From DATLSM01 sp049585815 (GTDB lineage: Bacteria > Actinomycetota > Thermoleophilia > Solirubrobacterales > 70-9), in assembly GCA_049585815.1 (NCBI GenBank), contig JBAVAR010000146.1, forward strand, positions 1 to 10,207: a stretch of DNA of 10,207 nucleotides. The letters run 5' to 3'. Position numbers and translations under genes: made by a program. Shown here in pieces: positions 1-5,972 of this stretch. The notes under the pieces were generated by a model, which was given only the letters and a program-made list of their open reading frames with translations, made no database searches and was not told the DNA's origin. Position 1 is the first letter of the stretch. The number at the start of each line of letters is the position of its first letter.

Positions 1-123
1 TCTCGTCACTCCCTCTCGACCTCCGCCTCTCGCGCTCGATAGGAGCGCTCAGCGTCAGCCGCGGTTCGGACAGAGGTGGGGCCAGTTCAGATGTCGACAG
101 TGGGGCCAGTTGCGATGTCTACA
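1..123 (+). mobile_element. Right end of an IS21-type insertion sequence (partial)
   Basis: The last 48 bases are two adjacent 24-bp units, each beginning GTGGGGCCAGTT, containing GATGTC and ending ACA. IS21-family elements carry multiple terminal repeats of this kind at their ends, bound by the IstA transposase, and terminate in CA-3'. No transposase reading frame lies to the right, so the body should lie to the left, outside the window. Bases 1-42 contain an open frame ending in TAG at 40-42 that could be the tail of the last IS gene, but 13 residues are too few to recognise. The assignment rests on repeat architecture and memory of similar ends; the target duplication cannot be seen. Confidence 0.5.
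76..123 (+). repeat. Two tandem 24-bp terminal repeats
   Basis: Unit 1 (76-99) and unit 2 (100-123) match at 21 of 24 positions. The differences are at 88/112, 89/113 and 96/120. The shared core is GTGGGGCCAGTT, two variable bases, GATGTC, one variable base, then ACA. The 24-bp period is slightly over two helical turns, which suits repeated binding by one protein. No third unit is evident just upstream. Confidence 0.8.
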
Positions 124-553
124 CCCATGAGTAGTGAATGGCGGCATGAAGCTCCGAATGGCCGCGGAAGCCCAGGTGTCCTCCGCACTCATTCGGCTTG
201 CCGGCGAGCGCGAGCGTCGCTTCGAGAGCGGCCGCCTCATGGCGGACGCCCAGCTGACGGGCACGTAAGGCGGCGATTGCAGCCTGGTGTCGCATCGTCC
301 GCTCGCGGTGGAGCAGACGGAAGGCATAAATGGCGAATATCACGGCGGTGGTGGTCACCATCCCGCAGGTGACAGCGGCCAAGATCGGGAGAAAGTACGC
401 CGCCGCGGTGACGCTCACCAACGCACCAACGATCATGACTCCGAGCTTGGTGCTGATCCATTCACGACCGCGGTCAAGCATCAGCGTCCAAAGCCTCTTG
501 GCATTGCGCGCAGCGTCTGCTTTTGCGGCGTCGAGAGGGTCTATATCCCCCAT
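119..553 (-). CDS. Small two-helix membrane protein, probably truncated at its C-terminus
   Basis: This 144-residue frame encodes a charged N-terminus (residues 1-36), a hydrophobic stretch at about 38-82 that reads as two closely spaced transmembrane helices, and a charged, alanine- and arginine-rich tail. I do not recognise the family. The stop codon TAG (119-121 on the plus strand) lies inside the presumed IS terminal repeat, and the last residue, Val, is encoded across the IS boundary. The natural C-terminus has therefore probably been lost to the insertion. No Shine-Dalgarno precedes the ATG. Instead, TAATTT lies exactly six bases upstream, as expected for a leaderless transcript. It is divergent from the HD gene across about 360 bp. 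Confidence 0.5.
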   Translation of the reverse strand: MGDIDPLDAAKADAARNAKRLWTLMLDRGREWISTKLGVMIVGALVSVTAAAYFLPILAAVTCGMVTTTAVIFAIYAFRLLHRERTMRHQAAIAALRARQLGVRHEAAALEATLALAGKPNECGGHLGFRGHSELHAAIHYSWV

Positions 554-559
554 AACGAC

Positions 560-565
560 AAATTA
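560..565 (-). promoter_or_regulatory. Possible -10 element of a leaderless promoter
   Basis: Read on the minus strand, TAATTT (fits TANNNT) is followed by six bases and then the ATG at 553, which would place the transcription start on the start codon. No convincing -35 is visible 16-18 bases upstream and there is no ribosome-binding site. Confidence 0.3.
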
Positions 566-817
566 GAGCCACAATCGGCTGTTATCCCGTATCGCGGCAG
601 GGCCCCCGCTTCTGCCCCGGCCTACCGGCGATTGAAATGCTGCGTTAGACGGTGGTCAAACGCCGCTTCGCGCCAGCCCCCGAAAAGGGTCGACCCCCGC
701 CTGTCGTTGGCGCTCGGGTCGAGAGACACCCCTTATCAAGCAAGGCGACGGAGGACGGCGGCTGCCGACTGCCTTGAGTCCGCTACACGGGCCGCCCCGC
801 CAACCACTGCAGGGTCG

Positions 818-868
818 CACGCGGTGCGTGTGCTACTACAGACCGGCTGCAAGGTACGGTGCAGTAGC
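818..868. repeat. Two adjacent inverted repeats upstream of the HD gene
   Basis: The first is CACGC-ggt-GCGTG (818-830). The second pairs GCTACT (832-837) with AGTAGC (863-868) and has an inner ACCG (842-845) that can pair with CGGT (857-860). Together they end 32 bp before the -10-like hexamer of the HD gene. They could be operators or part of a structured transcript; nothing decides between these. Confidence 0.4.
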
Positions 869-900
869 GACCTCCCCTGAATTGCGCTGTTACTCGCCTC

Positions 901-906
901 GATAAT
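901..906 (+). promoter_or_regulatory. -10-like hexamer placed for leaderless transcription of the HD gene
   Basis: GATAAT (five of six bases of TATAAT) is followed by six bases and then the ATG at 913. There is no Shine-Dalgarno. The same geometry is seen before the gene ending at 119. No good -35 is visible at the standard distance. Confidence 0.4.
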
Positions 907-912
907 CGCCGG

Positions 913-2811
913 ATGCCCGATTGGGGTTTGAGCCAGTCCGAGCGCGAAACGGAGCCCTGGGGGCTGCCCGAAGCGGTGCTCAAGCCGGCCAAGGTCTTCA
1001 CCGACCCGATCCACGGCGACATCCACCTCAACCGCCTGGAGGTCGCATGCGTGGACAGCCCCCCGTTCCAGCGCCTGAGGCGGATCAAGCAGCTCGGGGA
1101 GACCCACCTCGTCTATCCGGGCGCCGTTCACACCCGTTTCTCGCACAGCCTCGGCGCGCTGCGCTTAGCCCAGCATCTGCTCGACCGGGTCCGCAATCAG
1201 GGCCAGGGACTGCACGCGGTCGAGGACCTGCTCTCCGACTGGGGGCCAGACCCAGAACTTCGCTGGGCCGAGGCGACCGTGCTCGCCCGCCTCGGCGGGC
1301 TCCTCCACGACCTTTGTCACGTACCCGCAGGCCACACGATCGAGGACGATCTCGGTCTGCTTGAGCCTCACGACCGGAATGACGAACGCTTCGAAGCTCT
1401 CTGGCTGGAACTGGCTGATTCGGTTCTGGCGGCGACCGAACGTCATGACGACAAACAGGCGGCCGATGCTGTCTCGGCCACCTTGCTCCAACCGGGCGGT
1501 CAACTCCATGTGCAGCTCCGTGGCCTGATCATCTCCAAGGGGCAGGGCGTCAAACCGATCGACGAGATGAAATACCCCTTTTGTGCTGATCTGGTCGGCA
1601 ACACAATCTGCGCCGACCTCCTCGACTACCTCGCCCGCGACCATCTCTTTGCCGGCCTGCCGCACAGCCTCGGCCGCCGCTTCACCTCAGCCTTCTTCAT
1701 CGTCGGTGCTGAGCGCGGCCCCTACAGTAAGCGCCTTGCCCTCAACATAATGCGCCAGGAGCACGAGCGCACCGACATCGTCTCGGAGCTCTTGAAGGCC
1801 CTCCGCTACCGCTATGAGTTGACGGAGCGGGTCCTGGTCCACCATGCCAAGCTCGCAGCCGATGCGATGCTCGGGGAGGCGATCGAGCGCTGGGGCTGGG
1901 CGCTCTGGTACGCGGAGGCAAAGCGGGCCCACCGCCTCGACCAAGGCCAGTTCGGGGGCCGCTTCGAGGCCCACAAGATCCCCGCCAAACGCATGGAGCT
2001 CGAGCCGCTACTGAAGAAGATGACTCAGGCCGAAGCCGTCGAGAAGACGCCGATCAGAGTTGCCGCCAGAAAGCGCCTCGACGTTTGTCTGCGCTCACTT
2101 GGCGATGAGGAGCTGATCGCTGAACTAAAACGGCTTCCCGTCAATTGCGACTTGCCAAAAGAGACGCGACCTCTGCTCCTTCAGGCCGCGGCCCTTGCAT
2201 CAGATCTCGCCCAGCGGCTTCTTTTTAAGCCAGTGACCCGGGTCGGGCCCCGCGACGCTCCCGCCGAAGCCCTATGGGAGCGCTTTGGCGATCCCGACGC
2301 TCGTGCCGCCCTTGAGCTCGGCGCTCAGCGCTTCGCCCGTCTCGGCAACGACCCCAAGGTGATCATCTGGCTTCCGCCTTTGGACATGCGCCTCAAGCTC
2401 GCCGAAGTCCTTGTGCGTCACTCGCGTGGGATCAGCCCGTTCGTCAGCTACGAGCGCGCTGGGCGCCGCCGAGGTAGCGAGATCTACGACGCCCACGAAG
2501 CGCTCTGGGCCGCCTACGTCTTCGTCCACTCCGAGGTCAGATCCGACCACCAAGCGGTCGATCGCATTGTCGCCTATCTCGCTCGTGAGATGGGGGTCCG
2601 CTGGGAGGGCTTCGACCACCTCGGTGATCGCCCCGACCAATGGCCCCTGCGCCTCGCGATCGCCGAAATCGAAGAGATCAATCGCGATTCGCATATCGAC
2701 GAGGTCTTCGGCCTCCACCAACAGCGTTTCGAGAAACTCGCCGCGCGCCACTCTCAACCGGCCACCTACCTCGGACTGCGCACAGAAGTCTCGAAGGTCC
2801 TCGCCGACTAG
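913..2811 (+). CDS. SAMHD1-like HD-domain phosphohydrolase (putative dNTP triphosphohydrolase)
   Basis: A 632-residue cytoplasmic protein. Residues 28-90 match the SAMHD1-type opening: DPIHG (31-35), QRLRRIKQLG (53-62), YPGAVHTRFSHSLG (68-81). The metal-binding HD set is complete: His78, His132-Asp133 in LLHDLCHVPAGH (130-141), and Asp235 in CADLLDYLARD (233-243). By family analogy it would remove triphosphate from dNTPs, and bacterial dNTPases of this fold can act against phage by depleting nucleotides. The C-terminal part from about residue 350 is not recognised and may hold regulatory or oligomerisation elements. The ATG at 913 lacks a Shine-Dalgarno but has a -10-like hexamer six bases upstream. 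The gene converges with a metallopeptidase gene; the gap between stop codons is 11 bp. Substrate and role in defence are inference. Confidence 0.88.
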   Translation: MPDWGLSQSERETEPWGLPEAVLKPAKVFTDPIHGDIHLNRLEVACVDSPPFQRLRRIKQLGETHLVYPGAVHTRFSHSLGALRLAQHLLDRVRNQGQGLHAVEDLLSDWGPDPELRWAEATVLARLGGLLHDLCHVPAGHTIEDDLGLLEPHDRNDERFEALWLELADSVLAATERHDDKQAADAVSATLLQPGGQLHVQLRGLIISKGQGVKPIDEMKYPFCADLVGNTICADLLDYLARDHLFAGLPHSLGRRFTSAFFIVGAERGPYSKRLALNIMRQEHERTDIVSELLKALRYRYELTERVLVHHAKLAADAMLGEAIERWGWALWYAEAKRAHRLDQGQFGGRFEAHKIPAKRMELEPLLKKMTQAEAVEKTPIRVAARKRLDVCLRSLGDEELIAELKRLPVNCDLPKETRPLLLQAAALASDLAQRLLFKPVTRVGPRDAPAEALWERFGDPDARAALELGAQRFARLGNDPKVIIWLPPLDMRLKLAEVLVRHSRGISPFVSYERAGRRRGSEIYDAHEALWAAYVFVHSEVRSDHQAVDRIVAYLAREMGVRWEGFDHLGDRPDQWPLRLAIAEIEEINRDSHIDEVFGLHQQRFEKLAARHSQPATYLGLRTEVSKVLAD

Positions 2812-2822
2812 ATCGGACTAGA

Positions 2823-3632
2823 TTAGCCCGCCCGCGCGGTCACGACGAGCTGCCGGCGCTCGGCGAGAAACCGCCCGCGTGCCAGCGTCTGGCGCCCGCT
2901 GCGCCAGCGCAACCTCCCCTCGGCGACGGTGCCGCTCTGGCGTACTTTCGCCGCCAATCGCGACAGCAGACTCCAAGGGCCGACCGCCTCGCTCGAGCGC
3001 GCCGCTCCCCACTGCACCCACGGCTCGCTCTCGTCCTCGGGAACGATCATCAGCCAGGCGACGCCGTCGCCGTGGGCATCGACCAGTGCCCGCGCGGCCA
3101 CCTCGATCGAGACATCAAAACGCTTGTGCAACTCAACCACGCTTTCTGGGCGCAGCGCCATTTCTGCCGCGGTTGCGGGGGGGACTAGCAGGGCTGCGGC
3201 TAGGGCATCGCAGAAGCGCTCCTGCTCCTCGCTGTCCCCGAGCAGCCGCTCTGGCCCACCTCGTCCGTGCCAGTAGAACAGGGTGTGGGCAATCTCGTGA
3301 ACCGCGACGAAGCGCGTTCGGTGACGCCTGATCTCCTCGCGCAGTGTCTGACTTAACGCCCCCCAACCCAACGGTGGCGCCGGGTCGACTTCGATTCGAT
3401 AGCCGCCATAGGAAAGCGGCGTCAAGAGCCCTTGTGGCCCGCCTTCAGCACTGCCTAGATCGCCTAGCACCAGCTCGACGCCGGTCCTGTCCAGCATCTC
3501 GCCGAGGTCCAGTTTCCCGCCTTCGGCGACGCCCCAATTGCATCGCAGTGCCTCTGCGATCCGTCGCGCCTCCTCCAACCCGGGCACCTGTGTCAAGCCT
3601 CGGCCGAGTTCTGCAGTCAACTCGTCTCCCAT
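2823..3632 (-). CDS. ImmA/IrrE-family zinc metallopeptidase
   Basis: A 269-residue protein with the zinc-protease motif HEIAH (112-116). It is followed by an acidic helix EEQERFCDALAAALLVP (135-151), the typical second signature of ImmA/IrrE proteins, which should supply the third metal ligand. Family members cleave repressors: ImmA cleaves ImmR in ICEBs1 and IrrE cleaves DdrO in Deinococcus. This one has no N-terminal HTH domain and no repressor gene beside it, so its target is unknown. About 80 residues after position 190, basic and tryptophan-containing, are not recognised. An in-frame stop at 3642-3644 makes the ATG at 3632 the first possible start. No Shine-Dalgarno is seen, but an AT-rich TAATTA lies 10 bases upstream. 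It is tail-to-tail with the HD gene. Confidence 0.85.
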   Translation of the reverse strand: MGDELTAELGRGLTQVPGLEEARRIAEALRCNWGVAEGGKLDLGEMLDRTGVELVLGDLGSAEGGPQGLLTPLSYGGYRIEVDPAPPLGWGALSQTLREEIRRHRTRFVAVHEIAHTLFYWHGRGGPERLLGDSEEQERFCDALAAALLVPPATAAEMALRPESVVELHKRFDVSIEVAARALVDAHGDGVAWLMIVPEDESEPWVQWGAARSSEAVGPWSLLSRLAAKVRQSGTVAEGRLRWRSGRQTLARGRFLAERRQLVVTARAG

Positions 3633-3754
3633 GGCGCAGTTCTAATTAGTGACGATGCTCATCGCTGGGGGGTCCTACGCACCGTGCGCTTTTCCGTCCC
3701 CGCCGCGGATCGAGAAAAGCGGCTCTTTGCGGAACTAAGTTCGGCATCGCTCTC

Positions 3755-3774
3755 ATGCGAACAGAGGTTCGCAT
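3755..3774. promoter_or_regulatory. LexA/SOS-box-like palindrome
   Basis: ATGCGAAC-agag-GTTCGCAT is a perfect 8-bp inverted repeat with a 4-bp spacer. It contains CGAAC-N4-GTTCG, the LexA box known from Bacillus and Actinobacteria. It sits 122 bp upstream of the plus-strand 72-residue gene and 122 bp upstream of the minus-strand metallopeptidase, so either could be its target. A related pair GAAC-N3-GTTC at 3732-3742 has the wrong spacing for a second strong box. Confidence 0.6.
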
Positions 3775-3884
3775 ACTCCGAGGACGCCCCGCCACTTCCG
3801 CTGTGACTCGCCGCCACCCCGATTTTCGCACGCTCCGCGTGCGGTTCGGGGGCACCGGCTCCCGCGCTGGGCGGGCGCCACGAG

Positions 3885-3891
3885 AAGGAGG
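3885..3891 (+). promoter_or_regulatory. Strong Shine-Dalgarno of the 72-residue gene
   Basis: AAGGAGG lies five bases before the ATG at 3897 and fixes that start. It contrasts with the two large genes to the left, which have no ribosome-binding site. Confidence 0.8.
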
Positions 3892-3896
3892 TTCGG

Positions 3897-4115
3897 ATGA
3901 GCGAGTCAACCACTCAAGTCCGCGAGGAGTGCCGTCTCGGCGAAGATCGCATCGACTTCCTTCAGCGCCTCGCGCGCATGAGCCCTGACGAGCGACTTCG
4001 CGCCGCGCGCGATCAGTTCGACCGCCGCCGGCTCGCGATCTGGGCTGCCCGCTATCCGAAGGAGGTGCCCCTCGTAAATGGCGAGTACGAGTGGATCGCC
4101 TTGAGGCTGCCCTGA
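3897..4115 (+). CDS. Small soluble protein of 72 residues, unknown function
   Basis: A charged, probably helical protein without membrane segment or signal peptide. The middle (MSPDERLRAARDQFDRRRLA, about residues 28-47) is rich in Asp, Glu and Arg. The C-terminal part contains IWAARYPKEVPLVNGEYEWI, a Trp- and Tyr-containing stretch that looks conserved and reminds me of unnamed small proteins of Thermoleophilia. I cannot give it a function. The start is well supported by AAGGAGG five bases upstream. An SOS-like palindrome lies 122 bp upstream, so damage-inducible expression is possible. It stands alone: the next sequence downstream is a decayed gene fragment beginning about 35 bp after its stop. 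Confidence 0.7.
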   Translation: MSESTTQVREECRLGEDRIDFLQRLARMSPDERLRAARDQFDRRRLAIWAARYPKEVPLVNGEYEWIALRLP

Positions 4116-4150
4116 GATTGAACTGTCTCGCTTGCCACTATCTGGGATGA

Positions 4151-4488
4151 AAAGAAGCAATATGCCCCACCGGCACCACCCTGATCAGGGGAGTCTGCTT
4201 TGACGATCACTCAAACGCCCCGATTCAAGGCGTAGAAGCAGCCGCAGAACGCTGTCAGGCAAAGGGCGGTTACCTACCGACCCCGCTTGAGCTCTACACC
4301 GCCAAGGGGGTTCTAACCTCGGCACCAACGTCGGCCCTGACCAGCACCAGTTCACCGATGCCCTCTACGGCACTGTCGGATCGGGGAGCCTTGAAAAGAC
4401 CGTCGTCGTTGACGGTGTCGGGCCTCCCTATGAATTTGACGCCAACGGGGAGTCCTCTTACTACTGCGTCTATCCGTTGGTGCGGTAG
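4151..4488 (+). pseudogene. Decayed C-terminal lectin-like domain (5'-truncated, frameshifted)
   Basis: Translation from 4151 gives KEAICPTGTTLIRGVCFDDH and continues to GGYLPTPLELYTAKGVL. The sense then moves to another frame as NLGTNVGPDQHQFTDALYGT, ending ESSYYCVYPLVR and TAG at 4486-4488. The two halves join perfectly if one A is restored at 4315-4316. The pattern CPTGTT, LPTPLELY and a terminal YYCVYPLVR matches, from memory, a cysteine-containing domain at the end of secreted or collagen-like proteins of Solirubrobacterales. There is no start codon, signal peptide or upstream part: a TGA (4148-4150) directly precedes the fragment. It is therefore a relic of a larger gene, or a truncated gene with a sequencing error. 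Confidence 0.65.
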
Positions 4489-4705
4489 GGGGGCTGAGAG
4501 GTCCGGAGTGGTGGTAGTGCGGGAAGGCGTGCCACCATGGCATCTGATCACAAATGGTGGCTGTTACTCCAATTCCTTTGCCTGGAAGACTTCAGTATTC
4601 AGACTCTCTGCGGCTGATTTCCTCGATGAAGAGGCGTTAGCCGCGGTATTGCTATAGGCAACCTACTCGCGGGTCGGCTGCGTTTAGCTGCTTTGATACG
4701 AGCTG
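4489..4705. other. Intergenic stretch with no supported gene
   Basis: 217 bases between the decayed lectin-like tail and the end of the membrane protein gene. A 6-bp inverted repeat (TGGTGG at 4509-4514, CCACCA at 4532-4537) is the only structure noted. It lacks the features of a terminator. Confidence 0.4.
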
Positions 4706-5194
4706 TTATTGGTTGGGCAGCGGTGAGCCGGCAAAGCCGAAAAACCAAACCGCGAAAGCCAACCCAGCTAAGGCCACAGAGCTGATCAACACAGCTTCGA
4801 CCACGGTGGTTGTTCCTCCGACCCGCGAGGCATCGCGGACGCTCCTCAGCCAGACGGGGCGCATTGGGGAGAAACGGTTTGACCCCACGATTCTCATATA
4901 GAGCCCATTGAGCAGCCCGATCAGTACGGCGACCAAGACCACGGAGATGAACACTCCGAGCGCGACAACCATGTATGGACCCGCGCTCGGGAATTGCGTT
5001 TGCGACATCTTGGAGCCGATGTAGATCCAGCCCAGAGGGATTGCGGTCCAAAGGGAAAGCGCGGCCACCAGCATCGCGATGAAGACCGCGCTGGCTGCGA
5101 GCCTCCGCGACGGCTGGCGGCAGTGGGTTGTTGCATCCAAACGGCTTTTGGCCCCGACCTCAGCGGCTGCTCGGAACTCAGTTGGTGGCTTCAT
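4706..5194 (-). CDS. Three-helix membrane protein, unknown function
   Basis: With the ATG at 5194 the protein has 162 residues. A basic N-terminus (1-32) is followed by three hydrophobic helices at about 33-58, 73-97 and 130-155, separated by a short polar loop and a basic loop. The end, VWFFGFAGSPLP, and the motif PLGWIYIGS after the first helix resemble unnamed membrane proteins I associate with Thermoleophilia. The start at 5194 is preferred over the upstream ATG at 5224: GAGG lies eight bases before it, and the likely promoter (TTGACG at 5251-5246, TAGCTT at 5228-5223) would begin transcription downstream of 5224. It is divergent from the tetR gene and may share its control region. Function is unknown. 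Confidence 0.65.
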   Translation of the reverse strand: MKPPTEFRAAAEVGAKSRLDATTHCRQPSRRLAASAVFIAMLVAALSLWTAIPLGWIYIGSKMSQTQFPSAGPYMVVALGVFISVVLVAVLIGLLNGLYMRIVGSNRFSPMRPVWLRSVRDASRVGGTTTVVEAVLISSVALAGLAFAVWFFGFAGSPLPNQ

Positions 5195-5222
5195 CGAGGT
5201 AGCCTCATGACCCGCGCCATAC

Positions 5223-5251
5223 AAGCTAATGAATGAGACTCTTTACGTCAA
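5223..5251 (-). promoter_or_regulatory. Putative promoter of the three-helix membrane protein
   Basis: On the minus strand TTGACG (5251-5246) is separated by 17 bases from TAGCTT (5228-5223). The -35 matches five of six consensus bases, the -10 only three. It ends about 28 bp before the preferred start codon. Confidence 0.45.
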
Positions 5252-5252
5252 G

Positions 5253-5281
5253 TTGTAACTCATGGCTCAATCGTCTACCCT
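5253..5281 (+). promoter_or_regulatory. Putative promoter of the tetR operon
   Basis: TTGTAA (5253-5258) and TACCCT (5276-5281, fits TANNNT) are separated by 17 bases. The -10 ends eight bases before the GTG start, so the leader would be very short. The -35 lies immediately next to the -35 of the divergent gene, around the partly symmetric AGTTGTAACT (5251-5260), a reasonable place for a TetR operator that would control both directions. Confidence 0.4.
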
Positions 5282-5289
5282 AGGGGGCG

Positions 5290-5964
5290 GTGAGCAGGCC
5301 AGAGACCGACCCGAGGAGGGCACAAGACCCGCTTTTGGATCGCATCCTCACCGATGGTGCGCCTCCAACCGACGAGGTCAGTGGGCGAATCCTGGCGGCC
5401 GCGATCCAACAGCTAGAGGATTTCGGCGTACGAAGATTCACGATCGATGACGTCGCCCGCCGCGCCGGAATCTCCCGCGTCACCATCTACCGTCACTTTC
5501 CAAAGAAAGATCGGCTCGTCGAGGCAGCGCTGTTGCACGAGCTGCACCGCTTTCTGCGCGATCTGAATTCCACCATCGCCTCCTACGACAGGCTTGAAGA
5601 GCGACTTCTTGAGGGCTTCGTCTCCGCTCTGATGATGATTCGCAACCACCAACTCCTCAACCGCCTGCTGCGCACCGAGCCGGAGCTGATGCTGCCCTTG
5701 CTTACCGTCCAGGCGTCTCCGGTTCTAACTGCCGGACGCGAACTGATCGCCAATTTCGCCCGCGGAGAAACCGGGGAAGAGGGGCTGCCGCTATCTGAGG
5801 AGGAGATCGATGGACTCAGCGAGCTCCTCGCCCGCCTCGTCCTCTCCTTCCTGCTCACTCCCGATTCCGTCCTGGACCTGACTTCCCCGGCCAAAACCAG
5901 GCGCTTTGCCAAGCATTACCTGGCGCCGGCCCTGGACGCTTCTCGCAGACCGGTTCGCAGCTGA
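5290..5964 (+). CDS. TetR/AcrR-family transcriptional regulator
   Basis: A 224-residue cytoplasmic repressor-type protein. The N-terminal DNA-binding domain spans about residues 33-80 and shows the classic TetR pattern FTIDDVARRAGISRVTIYRH (50-69) followed by FPKKDRLVEAAL. The remainder is a helical ligand-binding domain without recognisable specificity. The start is a GTG preceded by AGGGGG only two bases away, consistent with a near-leaderless message from the -10 at 5276-5281. Eight bases after its stop comes the start of the exported-protein gene, then the P450 gene, which suggests one operon. TetR proteins next to P450 genes usually control them in response to a small molecule; that role is inference here. 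Confidence 0.88.
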   Translation: MSRPETDPRRAQDPLLDRILTDGAPPTDEVSGRILAAAIQQLEDFGVRRFTIDDVARRAGISRVTIYRHFPKKDRLVEAALLHELHRFLRDLNSTIASYDRLEERLLEGFVSALMMIRNHQLLNRLLRTEPELMLPLLTVQASPVLTAGRELIANFARGETGEEGLPLSEEEIDGLSELLARLVLSFLLTPDSVLDLTSPAKTRRFAKHYLAPALDASRRPVRS

Positions 5965-5972
5965 GGTTCGTG

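Larger units (their letters stand above)
554..912. other. Divergent intergenic region with inverted repeats
   Basis: About 360 bases without a convincing gene. It separates the minus-strand membrane protein from the plus-strand HD gene. It holds a 10-bp palindrome GGGTCGACCC (687-696), a short GC hairpin (818-830) and a longer interrupted stem (832-868). A -10-like GATAAT (901-906) abuts the HD start. Open frames across it have no recognisable protein character. Confidence 0.5.
3633..3896. other. Divergent intergenic region carrying an SOS-like operator
   Basis: 264 bases between the metallopeptidase start and the 72-residue gene. It contains a perfect LexA-type palindrome, a weaker GAAC-taa-GTTC half-site pair at 3732-3742, and the strong ribosome-binding site of the downstream gene. 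No other gene is supported here. Confidence 0.6.

Noticed and set aside
76..123. Tandem repeats as part of a CRISPR array
   Set aside because: The units are contiguous without unique spacers and there are only two.
2806..2823. Direct repeat GACTAGAT twice across the HD stop codon
   Set aside because: Only 8 bp at a 10-bp period; probably a local duplication without function, and it forms no terminator hairpin.
3755..3795. Possible tRNA 3' end (GAGGTTCGCAT followed by CTCC)
   Set aside because: The bases flanking TTC do not form a 5-bp T-stem (the position needed as C is A), and no D-arm or anticodon arm lies upstream. The LexA-type palindrome explains the sequence better.
4599..5051. 150-residue minus-strand frame overlapping the three-helix membrane protein
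   Set aside because: The alternative frame encodes regular hydrophobic helices with a good start; this one has no domain character.
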